Below are positions 36,101-45,309 of a DNA stretch of 64,000 bases, one piece after another (positions within the stretch are counted from its first letter, which is position 1; each line of letters starts with the position of its first letter). Location of the stretch: positions 2,604,001 through 2,668,000 of the forward strand of contig OX359194.1 in the NCBI GenBank assembly GCA_947172415.1, in the 5' to 3' direction. The DNA comes from Chondrosia reniformis. Lineage: Eukaryota > Porifera > Demospongiae > Chondrillida > Chondrillidae. The position numbers and the translations under genes were made by a program. The notes beneath the pieces were generated by a model, which was given only the letters and a program-made list of their open reading frames with translations, was not told the origin of the DNA and did not search any database.

Positions 36101-38281
36101 TTTAATTGCACATCTGCCTTTACAACTGCTAGATCTACAAACATCAGCTCTTTAGTAGTCATTTCAGGAGGAACAACTTGGAGTCGAACATTCTTCTCCT
36201 TTATCATTTCCCAAAATGGTCTGATAATACTCTAAAAGTGGTAAACAATACACGTGTAATACATAGTGCATGGTAGTAGTATTCATACGAATGTACTCGC
36301 AGCTAAGACTATCCTGTATGCAGTAAATCATTTCTTGCTGTTGTAGTAGTAACTTTTGTAATACAACACATGGACACTTAATATATAAAGGATCTCTTCT
36401 TGTTGTTACAGAGATTGGGGGTGGAGGTGGAGGTGCATGGAGCAGCAGGAAGACATTCAAAAGACTGCATCCATATTGCAAGCGGCAGCAAAGAGGAAGG
36501 AGTAGCAAGAATGATAGAGAAGATGTGGATCAAGAGGTTCCAGTGCCAGACATAGGTACTGTCATTTTGTACTGAAATGAATTATAATGTGTGTGTTTGT
36601 TGTGTAACAGTGTTCTTTTATAACATTTTTTTTAACTTTTGCTTTCTTTATAGTGCTGCATGGGGCATACTTTCACCTTAGTGTGCAATGCACATAAAAG
36701 TTATATTGAATATTCAATATTCAATATTCAGTATATATAGCATACATAATACTTCAGAGAACTATCCTCATTTGTATTAATACATGTATACATGCTTAAG
36801 ATCATTCATCATGAATATATATCAGTTGCAGTGCTGAAAATAGCAGTCAGCCATCAGCTATTTTCCGTGCAATAATTTGTTGGTGTGGAAATTCTAGTTA
36901 ACAGTTGGCCATCTTGTCCGAGCAAAATCATGTGGCGTAGTATCAGAATGAAGAGAGGTTCTTCTGAAGCATATGCAGAAGAACCTGCGCAGAAGAAATG
37001 TTAAAGAAATGGACTTGGATCACGAGGATCATATCGTATCATAACTCGACCATATTATCTAGGTGTCCAAGCATAAACAAATAGTTATAATTATTTTCAG
37101 CACTGCAGTTCATATAATTATGGCACTTTCAAGGACTCAAGACTAAAGCTACCAGTATCCTTAGACTCTGGTTCCCTGCATGTAGATGCTTGGCTATACC
37201 TTCACTTAGAATGCTTGTATTTAAGAGGGAAGGAGGATTCACTACACCCAACCTTCCCAAGACAGAGTAAATATTGTTAAACAATTTAAAATTCATGAAA
37301 ACTTCATGGTCATCTAGATCATCCTCAGATTCTATTCCATGCAAAACCACTAATTCTTAATTAGTCTATCAACCTCTTCCTTATTGTTTGTGCCTAGCTA
37401 CAGACAGGCTTTGGGAAATTGCAGATCTAAGGCCTACTAACCCTAGTCACAGAAGACTTGCAGAAGAGATATCTGTGGTCAATATGATCAGTTCAACGTC
37501 CTACTTTACGCTCTATCAGAAAGCATGTGTACACCCTATCACAATGTACACCCTATCACAACTTAGTAAGATGAGCAATAGCCACTAAAAATCGGCACTG
37601 ACTGAATGTCACATAGTTACATAGCATTTTATTCATCCTTAAGTAATTCCACAACACTGTCACTCCCACCAAGAACAAAATTCTATATAATACTTTAAAG
37701 CTACAATTGTATGCAATTGTGATAATTTATGCAATTTTGGCCACTATACAAACATGCAATGTAAACAAAAAGGTAATAAGTTCACACCTTCGCATTATTA
37801 CCTTCTGTGTCAGCTATAAAGCGGTGAATAGGAGAGCTGTCCAAACAATGATTAAAAATTAAAATTTAGACTCTAAAATAATTGTTGAGAAATACACTCA
37901 TGTATTAATTAAAAAGCGACTAACTTCTGATTGATTTGGTAATGACTGAATGGTCACGTTATGGACTCTAAGAGCACCTTCCAAATCTAAGGCAACCTCC
38001 TCGTGGATTGCGTAACTCGAAGAAGTATCTCGAAGGACTTGGATGAACCTCTTAACTAACTCTACTGTTCCACTGTTATACAAGTGATCTATTACCGATT
38101 CGTTCGCCTCTTTGCTATTATCCTTACTTTGAATGGTCTGCTTAAGTGGCATAGTGATTATTTTATTCTCAAAAAGCTCCTCTCTGATGTCCTTCGTACA
38201 AAGGTGGTTAGTTAGCTTTGTGTAAATCGACTGAATGGCATCCTGTAAAGGAGTCGGTGAAATACGAGGTGACTGTGCCAT
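27193..38281 (-). CDS. NLR-type innate receptor: CARD-like, NACHT with 12-residue repeat array, LRR-like exons; about 1,440 aa
   Basis: Exons: 37925-38281, 33792-36231, 32531-32688, 32002-32161, 31693-31859, 31113-31314, 30660-30838, 29054-29231, 28682-28860, 27193-27495; total 4,323 bases, all in phase. Exon 1 (119 aa) resembles a CARD (DIREELFENKII and later LVKRFIQVLRDT). Exon 2 is a NACHT ATPase: Walker A GPPGCGKTT (about residues 210-218), Walker B LILDGYDE (289-296), sensor VTTRP (about 329), then a winged-helix region, then about 21 repeats of QLPARDDQSDNT (571-819). The small exons encode LRR-like modules alternating in phase. NLRs sense ligands in the cytosol and oligomerise through NACHT; the trigger here is unknown. 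The last exon is the weakest: the protein could instead end shortly after 28682, where read-through gives VQVS and a stop. Confidence 0.88.
29890..30250. repeat. Pair of GC-rich palindromes in an NLR intron
   Basis: GGGGCGCC-A-GGCGCCCC at about 29892-29908 and GGGGCGCC-TGC-GGCGCCCC at about 30228-30246 are perfect hairpins in otherwise AT-rich DNA. The first is flanked by TTCGAGTTT on one side and AAACTCGAA on the other. They may mark the ends or internal hairpins of a small non-autonomous element. Confidence 0.5.
32940..33590. repeat. 26-bp minisatellite in the NLR intron between NACHT and first LRR-like exon
   Basis: About 24-25 copies of a 26-bp unit built from ccaccaaagtataccacac plus (t/c)(g/c)atggg. 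Variants alternate tatacc/tatgcc and ctgat/ctcat/ttcat in repeating order. Two copies (near 33222 and 33542) carry the same kind of insert, actgaacca, so multi-unit blocks were duplicated. It lies wholly inside intron 2 (32689-33791). Long open frames on both strands are a by-product of the repeat. Confidence 0.93.
34131..34879 (-). repeat. 36-bp coding minisatellite inside the NACHT exon
   Basis: Twenty full units and one partial unit of 36 bp encode QLPARDDQSDNT in the NLR frame. Variation is mostly one base that switches D to G (DDQ/DGQ), plus single QPP and SDIT variants. No unit breaks the frame. It lies between the winged-helix part and the LRR-like exons. Confidence 0.95.
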
Positions 38282-38579
38282 TTTGAAGGAACTTGTGCTG
38301 GGGACCTTCGACTGAGATCACACAGCAAAAGGGTTCGGCGGCCCGGTACCGCGTTACATTTCTTCTTGTATATTCCTGTTTAAAAACGTGGTTCCGCCTA
38401 CAGGGGTCACCCCTATCTCAACCTAGGGTATAGCTATAGAGACTAGTGTCACGTGCACTAAGTGTAAACAAATATTTTTTATGTAATAATGCAGTCTAGA
38501 TTTGTTTTGATGTAAATGTATGTTGTTTGTTTGAAAGAATAAGAAGTGATCATTAAGAGAATAAAGCCTTATTGAGCAT

Positions 38580-38844
38580 CAGCAACATGGATATACTAGT
38601 TTAGGACGCTTCGACCCAGAGGTCTTCATCAGCAACATGGGTGCTTGTGAAGTAGTCCTGACTATATATAGTGTGGTCTTTCCATTTTAAATAACATTTC
38701 AATTGAATTCAATTCTATATAGCTATTGTAGAGTATATGATCCAATAATTATAACTTGCATTTACATGTACATAGTATAGATGTAATGAAACTCGTCTTT
38801 AAGCTTTATTTTATAATAATCACAGTTATTCGTTAGTCGTATGT
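38580..38844. repeat. Dispersed repeat and FReD4 3' flank (duplicate of the FReD3 3' flank)
   Basis: 38580-38640 resembles the hammerhead-like repeat at 22085-22150. 38643-38844 is colinear with about 23045-23270 downstream of FReD3 (tgtgaagtagtcc, then tttcaattgaattc-like sequence, then the polyadenylation signal and stop region). 38282-38579 holds the NLR upstream region, with nothing clear to annotate. Confidence 0.6.
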
Positions 38845-40027
38845 TTAACAAGTTCCTTGATTGGGTCTTATCTTCATGTCTACCATCTTCATGGAATATG
38901 TCCAACTGCGTTTCCAGTGATACCAAATGATTCCTTGATTTGTTGGAACAGTAGCTTGGATAGAGTATGGTCCATTAAGATTTGCATGTCTACAAATCCG
39001 ATGCCAAAATGCACCAAATTCCAAAACTGCACAATTTGCAGAAGTAAGCAAATCATTGTCTCTATCCGTTGTAGTAAATCGCATACCATTGCTATAGGTC
39101 ATTGAATCACCAGCTGTACCAGAATAGCCATTGACAAAGAGCGCATAGTGCGAGTCAGAACCTCCGATCCAGAATGACTGATATTTAGCATGAGCAGTGT
39201 TTCCTTCCCAGTCCCAGAGATCAACTCTTAGCTCATGAGGTGCTATCTTCCATTTAGTGAGTTGATGAATGTTGTCTAGTCCCAACCAAAAGCTACCGCA
39301 CACAGTACCAAATCCTTCCTTGTACCACTGCCAAGTACGATCAAAGTTGGTAGTGTCCATTCTCCTCTGAAAGACTGTCCATCCTCCTCAATCAGTGTCC
39401 ATGTCACAACAGACAGTAATAGGAGGCATTGAAGTATCAGGTTGTACAGCATAAGGACCAGACATATTGTAGCCTCTTAACTTTGCTTCATAACAGTCTC
39501 TTGGATAAGAGGGAGCACCTGAGTGTTAGTATATAATATGTATAAAATATTCTATATATAAGCTATATCTTATATCTCTATATATAACTATATCTGTATA
39601 TGTACATATTAATGTAGTAAAATGTATGTAATAAATTACTTACATATGTTACAATATATTTGCTTATCATCATATAGCCTTTGCATGGCTCAGTGCAATT
39701 AACTCCCTTATAAATTGTTATATATAAGTATGTAAAGTTACCAGCATTTAAATAGCATGCATCAAAATTACTGCAACTGTGACCTTTAACCCAGCTGCAG
39801 TTCAATATACTTATGTACTGACCATTACTCCCTTTGTGAAGTAAATTAGAAATAATGCTCTTAAACTTGTGCACTTGACTCTGTAGTGCAGTCATTTGAT
39901 CCAGCAACTGCTGATAGTTTGGTTCATCACTTGACTGTCTCTTGGCAATACTGGTACCTTCACCGGCACCAATTAGTAGGAGAGTTAGCAAAACTTTAAT
40001 CTGATCATGAGTCATATTTGAGGACAT
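38845..40027 (-). pseudogene. FReD4: fibrinogen-domain gene with a premature stop
   Basis: Exons 39823-40027 and 38845-39518 join in phase 1 to 879 bases, a whole number of codons. Exon 1 starts MSSNMTHDQIKVLLTLLLIG, a different N-terminus from the other three, then [17 protein letters not shown]. Exon 2 is closest to FReD3 (same GAFWHR variant and NQGTC end). At 39388-39390 a TGA replaces the first Gly codon of [10 protein letters not shown], so translation would end after 111 residues, before the fibrinogen core. The rest of the domain has no further break. The donor is gtcagt at 39822-39817; if the intron is retained the frame stays open to 39578. A TATA box lies at about 40073-40084. Confidence 0.78.
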
Positions 40028-40072
40028 CCACTTAATGCAAGTAATATACTGAATTAAACTGATATCCAGTGA

Positions 40073-40084
40073 CTTTATATATAG
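40073..40084 (-). promoter_or_regulatory. TATA box of FReD4
   Basis: Minus-strand TATATATAAAG about 50 bp above the start codon. The 308-bp gap to the divergent AIG1-type gene must hold both promoters. Confidence 0.55.
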
Positions 40085-40335
40085 GTTAACATGTATTTGA
40101 TTTGCAAGCTGTCACTGCAAGTGTGATGTTATTATATGTATTTGCTGAACAGGAAAACGTCAGAGTTTTAAGTCTCCAAAATTCTATAAATATCTGTCAA
40201 ATCAGCAATTATGCAAATACCCCTCCACTGACAGCTATTACTGCGTGATGCCAGGGGAATATTTATGGGATAATTGATATTCGTCACGTGATGACTTTCC
40301 AGTGAGGACCAAAAAGATTTCATAAAAAGGAAGAT

Positions 40336-41727
40336 ATGGACAAAAAGGTTGACAGTTTGTCTTCTCTTGAAAGTCTAAATGACCCCAAGTCATTGCTTTT
40401 AATCGGATCAACTGGGATGGGCAAGAGCACGCTTGGAAACTATCTGATTGATCCGTCTGATGACCACATCACTCCGGGGAAGAATCAAACTTTCAGGACA
40501 TCAACTAGTAATAATCCGGAAACTGATAAAGTTCAAGTCGCCAGGGTCAAAGAAGAAAGCTTTGGGCAAGTTACAGTGATCGATACTCCAGGACTGAACG
40601 AGACGCATGAAGGAGACCTGAGGCATATGGTCAGTCTCGTTACGGCATTGCATGACATGAAGCGTGTTACGGCATGTGCAATTGTAATCAAGTTTCAAGA
40701 AAGGATTGACCAACCTTTTATCTCGACCATTGAATACTACAGCCAGCTCTTACCCGAGCTGTTTGCCAATAACGTTTTCATTGTTATGACCGATTTCGAA
40801 GAAGGAGAAAGAGCCGCAAGACGTCGCGAGAAGATGGGTTTGTCTATCTCTTCTTATACTAACAACATTCGAGCAAAAATTCAGGAAATCGCAATGCTAC
40901 GATATCAGCCGGTAGTGTTTTTAATAGACGGCTTACCTCTAGATGAAGACGCTGCAAGGTTGAGCGAGGCCTGTCGCTGTTCCATCCTAAAGTATGTCTG
41001 TCAGTTGAGATCCACCAACACTGACAGCATTCTGGTGGCCAAAACTCCTTTCGTTAAACAAAGGGATTCTGAATTGGTGGAATCCCTGGATGGAAATTTA
41101 AGTGGTTACGTTGATCGAATAATTGAGAATAAGCAAGGAGCTGAAAGAGTGTTGAAGTTACTTTTGGAGATTGTCAAGGAACAAGGGATTAAACATAAAA
41201 GACTGGTGAATAAGCAGGGGAGACTTAATGCCATCAATACGGAGGAGCTAGTGACAGCGAAACAGTGGACTCTGGATCGACCTTGGAAATTTGGAAAAAA
41301 TGAAGAAAAGTTTGAAATAAAATGTGATTATCCCATTTGTCAGGTAGATAGGTGGGATGATGGTAACCTGACTTGGGACACTTTACAAGGTCATTATGAA
41401 GCAGGAATAGTGGCTGGTACTGTCAGTGGAATGTTTGTCAGAAAGCTTCACGCTAGTTTGACAATCAAAACTTACAACAAGTATTACCATGCTGAAGAAA
41501 TTGAGCTGTTGAAGGAAGCAATCAGTGAATTGCAGGAGGACATTGACCAATTGTCTGAAAGAAGAGAAAAAATTCAGTCAGAGGAAGAGATTTATCAAGA
41601 GCAGATTAAAGCAATTAAAGAGAAGATTGAAGAGACTAAACTGAAGAAAGAAAAGCATCTCCTTGATTACATGACTGTAGAAGAGGCAAAATTAAGATTA
41701 GAAGAATTATGGGGATGTAATAAGTAA
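40336..41727 (+). CDS. AIG1/GIMAP-type GTPase with C-terminal coiled coil, 463 aa, single exon
   Basis: Intronless in a region of many-exon genes. G1/P-loop GSTGMGKS at residues 24-31, a G2-like region near residue 50, G3 DTPG at 83-86, and IVMTDF as the likely G4 counterpart (AIG1 proteins lack a standard NKxD). This fits the AIG1/GIMAP group of septin-like GTPases tied to immunity in plants and animals. The region from about 230 to 380 is not recognised; it contains ITIKTYNKYY-like strands. Residues about 385-450 are a strong Glu/Lys-rich coiled coil, so oligomerisation is likely. The start codon is the first Met after the FReD4 promoter region. AATAAA lies at 41841-41846. No break is seen. 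Confidence 0.85.
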   Translation: MDKKVDSLSSLESLNDPKSLLLIGSTGMGKSTLGNYLIDPSDDHITPGKNQTFRTSTSNNPETDKVQVARVKEESFGQVTVIDTPGLNETHEGDLRHMVSLVTALHDMKRVTACAIVIKFQERIDQPFISTIEYYSQLLPELFANNVFIVMTDFEEGERAARRREKMGLSISSYTNNIRAKIQEIAMLRYQPVVFLIDGLPLDEDAARLSEACRCSILKYVCQLRSTNTDSILVAKTPFVKQRDSELVESLDGNLSGYVDRIIENKQGAERVLKLLLEIVKEQGIKHKRLVNKQGRLNAINTEELVTAKQWTLDRPWKFGKNEEKFEIKCDYPICQVDRWDDGNLTWDTLQGHYEAGIVAGTVSGMFVRKLHASLTIKTYNKYYHAEEIELLKEAISELQEDIDQLSERREKIQSEEEIYQEQIKAIKEKIEETKLKKEKHLLDYMTVEEAKLRLEELWGCNK

Positions 41728-41840
41728 CGGCCATATGAAATGGACTATACAGAATATAAAAAATTGTATAGTTAGTGTTTATATAGTTTTGGATTGTGTA
41801 TTAATTGCATGTATTTCAAGTCTCTGTTTGATTATGAATT

Positions 41841-41846
41841 AATAAA
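41841..41846 (+). terminator. Polyadenylation signal of the AIG1-type gene
   Basis: AATAAA about 115 bp after the stop codon in AT-rich sequence. Confidence 0.6.
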
Positions 41847-42049
41847 GTTACAAAGGTCTATAACGCAGTAGTGTTTGAATACAGCCAAATTTAATACTCT
41901 ATATTCTATAATTTTTCTATTTTATTAATTCTCTATTCTTTATGTATGACCAAAGCATAAAGAATGATGGGAGCAAATTAAAGGCAACATTCTTCTGGAG
42001 AAGATACAGAAATTACAAACATGTTAAAATTTACTATTAGTGTTATGTG

Positions 42050-45000
42050 TTAAAGGTTACTGTACTCTGTGGGTTTGGCCAGAACACCATAAGCAGGGTT
42101 CTCCTCAATCACCACTCTGTCCCTCATCTCACACTCTTCATACACTGGACCCTGCACCTGACAGGAGAGACCAGATGAAGAGAGGGGAGAGGAAACAGTT
42201 AAATAAGAGGGGTTGGGCTGGAGGTCAACCTCTTTTGAATCTACATCTTCGTAAACTGTTTCTTTATTCTGTTTTGTTTGATGTACATCTATGAATATAA
42301 TATTGTATACAAATATTATATACGTACACACAAAAGTTCAAATAACACTTTAAAATGTACATACGTACATATACACTGTTTAAGAACTAAACGTCTCTAT
42401 TCTTTCCTCCTTTAAAGTATCACATACATACCTTGAGATCTAGTCTTATGTCTCCAATACCGTCCAATAAGCAGTATGAATGTGATGGCTAGTAGAATCA
42501 CAAGAACAGCTCCTATAACTCCAACTACAATTGGTATGTAGCCTTGAGTTGCAGGTATAGCTGCAGCTGTACTGACAGCAAAATTGATACACTTACATGT
42601 ACGTATATACATTAAAGTAACATAATCTCAATTATGGCTATGTTTGGCTTAGTGTATTGGTTAATACAATAAAAAATGAAATGGATGTACAAATTTCATG
42701 CAAGAATATTAATACTTCAATCCTATGGTTCCATATTTGACATGTTATGAAATTAAAAGAATTATAATGAGCTGTAATACTTAATATTATAATGCATTAC
42801 CCAGTTATAATATTAATTTAACACCAACATTACAGTTTTCATAATTAGTTTTAAAACGTAAAACAGTATACATTCTATATATTTAATGTTCTTGCATTCA
42901 AAGGATATGTACGTATATTGTGTACGAATGTTGTCTTTTTTCCTTTGAAACAGATCACCAAACACTAAACCTCTTACCTGTTTTGTCATTTACAGTGAAG
43001 TTTGATTGAAATGAATCACTCTCTCCAACACTATTTGTAGCAGTTACTGAAATTTCAAACTTTTGTCCAAACATAAACACGAGATTTTTAATTGTCAGTT
43101 CAGTGGATAAAAGAATGTTTTCCACAAAACTATAGTTACTTCCAATAAGTACCAATACTACCTATAAAAATATGTTTACATATAAAAATAATAACCTTCT
43201 CAAAGAATAAATAGAAAATTATGTATTTAAATAAAATTGCAAATACTCACTGTATAGTTATCAACATTCTGTCCTCCATCAGTCAGTAGTACAACATCCA
43301 CTGATAGAATAGTCAGTGACAGTGCTTCAACTGATACACTCTCAATAATAGGAACTACATCACAGACAATACTTATATATCACACTATACACTACATGGA
43401 ACTACATCTCACATACCTGAGTCAGGTGTAATAAAGGTACTGGCTGCTGGAGGACTCACTCCATATTCATTTGCAGCTACTACTGTTACACTATACATTG
43501 AACTGTGCCATATTCCATCATCCATAGTTAAGGTCATTTGGGTTGATGTTGCACGAAAGGGCAAGTTGACAGTGTCATTAATCACTCTGACAGTGTAGGA
43601 GAGAGGTTGCCTGGTTCCTCCATTATCAGATGGTACTTGCCAACTTAGAGTGACACTGAATGGACCAACATCATCAAATGTGATGTCTTGTGGAACACTT
43701 GAAGGACCTTATTAGGAAAGCATTATAATTGCAAGCAAAAAATAAAAGAAATATAGAAAGCACTCACCTAACACATTCAAGTATGTTGCTATGGTAACAC
43801 TTCCTGCTTTATTGGTCACTGTACAAGTGTAGTTTCCACTATGTTCACTTCTCTTCAGAGAAGAGACATTTAAAATGGATCCACTCACTCCTTCTGTAAT
43901 GTCCACTCCATCTCTCTCAAACACATAGCTACTAGGTGGAGGGTTGGCAGCTGATGGAGTACAGTTGAATGTAAACTTGTTCCTTTGTACAATATTCAAT
44001 AAATTAGGAAGTACAGTTAAGAATTCTGGAGGATCTGTGGATGAAAAAAAATGTTCAAATTCCTTGCTGTATACTCTTAGCAATATCTCACAGTACATAC
44101 ATATACAATAGTGAAGATGTTACTATTTATTATAATTGCATAAAAGCATACAATCTCATGGTATATACACATACAGGAGGTATATACAACAGAAGAACTG
44201 GGGAGGGAGAGCAAAGAAAATTAATACATTATATAAATAATGGATTACAACTCACAGTTCACATTCAAGTCGACTACAGTTGTCCCACTTCCTGCTATTG
44301 TAGTCACATTTACTGTATAAGATCCACTGTCAGTACGTTTAATATTTTGTATTATAAAGCTAGATGCTCCATTACCAGATTCAATATTAACAGAAATTCT
44401 GCCATCTTGTACAGTAACTCCATCTTTAGTTATAGCAATATTACTACTTACTGGAAATGGATCACCAGTTATAGTTAGAGGAGTAGTGAAGGATGTTCCT
44501 TCTATAACAGTCTTGTTTGTGATGGGTGGAGTGATGGATGGAGGAACTATATATATACAGAAAAACTACATGCATGTGATTAAAAATTTCATATGTTGCT
44601 CTGAAACATGTACTAGTTAAATTACTATATATTAGTACATTCCACCCAAGCCAGAATGGAGCAACTGATGTTTTGTCAATGTTTCATAGACAGAAACTAT
44701 ATCACTTCAAGACAAAACCAGTATGCATACTGTAAGAGGATTGTAATTGTGAATAAACTCTGAAGAATCATTAATGCTTAAGTGTCACATTATAAAGTTG
44801 ACTAACTCACACCACACTGATATAATAGGAAAGGGTTCTGGCTGATTCACTATTATGGAAGGGTTCACGGCACAGTGTATAGTAGTTCCATTCCAAACTC
44901 TGTTTATGTTAGACAAAGTGAGAGGAGAACGGTAGTCACTACCAACTGTTGCCATGGTACCACCTGATAGTGTCTTGTTAATGGCAATAATTGTTTCTGT

Positions 45001-45137
45001 ACTGCCATCATTTAAGTACCAAATTACAGACAGTCTCTCTTCATCAGGTGTTGTAGTTGCTGCACAAGTAGTTGTGAGAGTGCCTCCTTCCAATATAGCT
45101 ATATTATCTCTTGGATACTCAGTAAAAGATGTTTGAC
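42050..45137 (-). CDS. Type I membrane receptor: 3 Ig + 2 FN3 domains, one membrane span, tyrosine-rich tail; first exon not found
   Basis: Exons 44811-45137 (Ig1), 44256-44546 (Ig2), 43768-44034 (Ig3), 43417-43707 (FN3-1), 43251-43354 plus 42978-43161 (FN3-2), 42432-42566 (membrane span), 42050-42288 (tail). All joints are in phase, giving 612 residues. Ig1 and Ig3 have the Cys pair and Trp or YTC motif; Ig2 lacks both canonical Cys but keeps TDSGSYTV. The span is IPIVVGVIGAVLVILLAITF, followed by basic RYWRHK. The tail of about 78 residues has five Tyr, including NPSYLTV and NPAYGVL (NPxY type) and EYSNL (YxxL type). There is no kinase domain. A signal-peptide exon ending in phase 1 must lie upstream; MPRFLWRFILLARLAPS near 45372 is hydrophobic but has no matching donor. 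Likely surface recognition or adhesion receptor. Confidence 0.85.
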
Positions 45138-45301
45138 CTATATGAAAAATCAAATCACCATATGAATTATGTTTAAATCAAAGATTTAGTTTAAGCATTT
45201 AGTTCTTTCCCCCTAAAGGAACCAAATTTTAAAGCCTATTCACTAATCCTAAATCTCATATATACGTGTATATGATTTCTGAGGTGTTAAAGTTGAGAAG
45301 A

Positions 45302-45309
45302 TGACGTCA
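45302..45309. promoter_or_regulatory. CRE-type palindrome TGACGTCA upstream of the Ig/FN3 receptor
   Basis: A perfect 8-bp CREB/ATF consensus lies about 165 bp above the first recognised receptor exon. Its role is unproven because the transcription start is unknown. Confidence 0.35.

Noticed and set aside
36240-37924. Possible extra NLR exons (for example 36240-36508 and 37129-37350, minus)
   Set aside because: The CARD-like and NACHT exons join directly in phase 0, and these frames show no domain or suitable splice pair.
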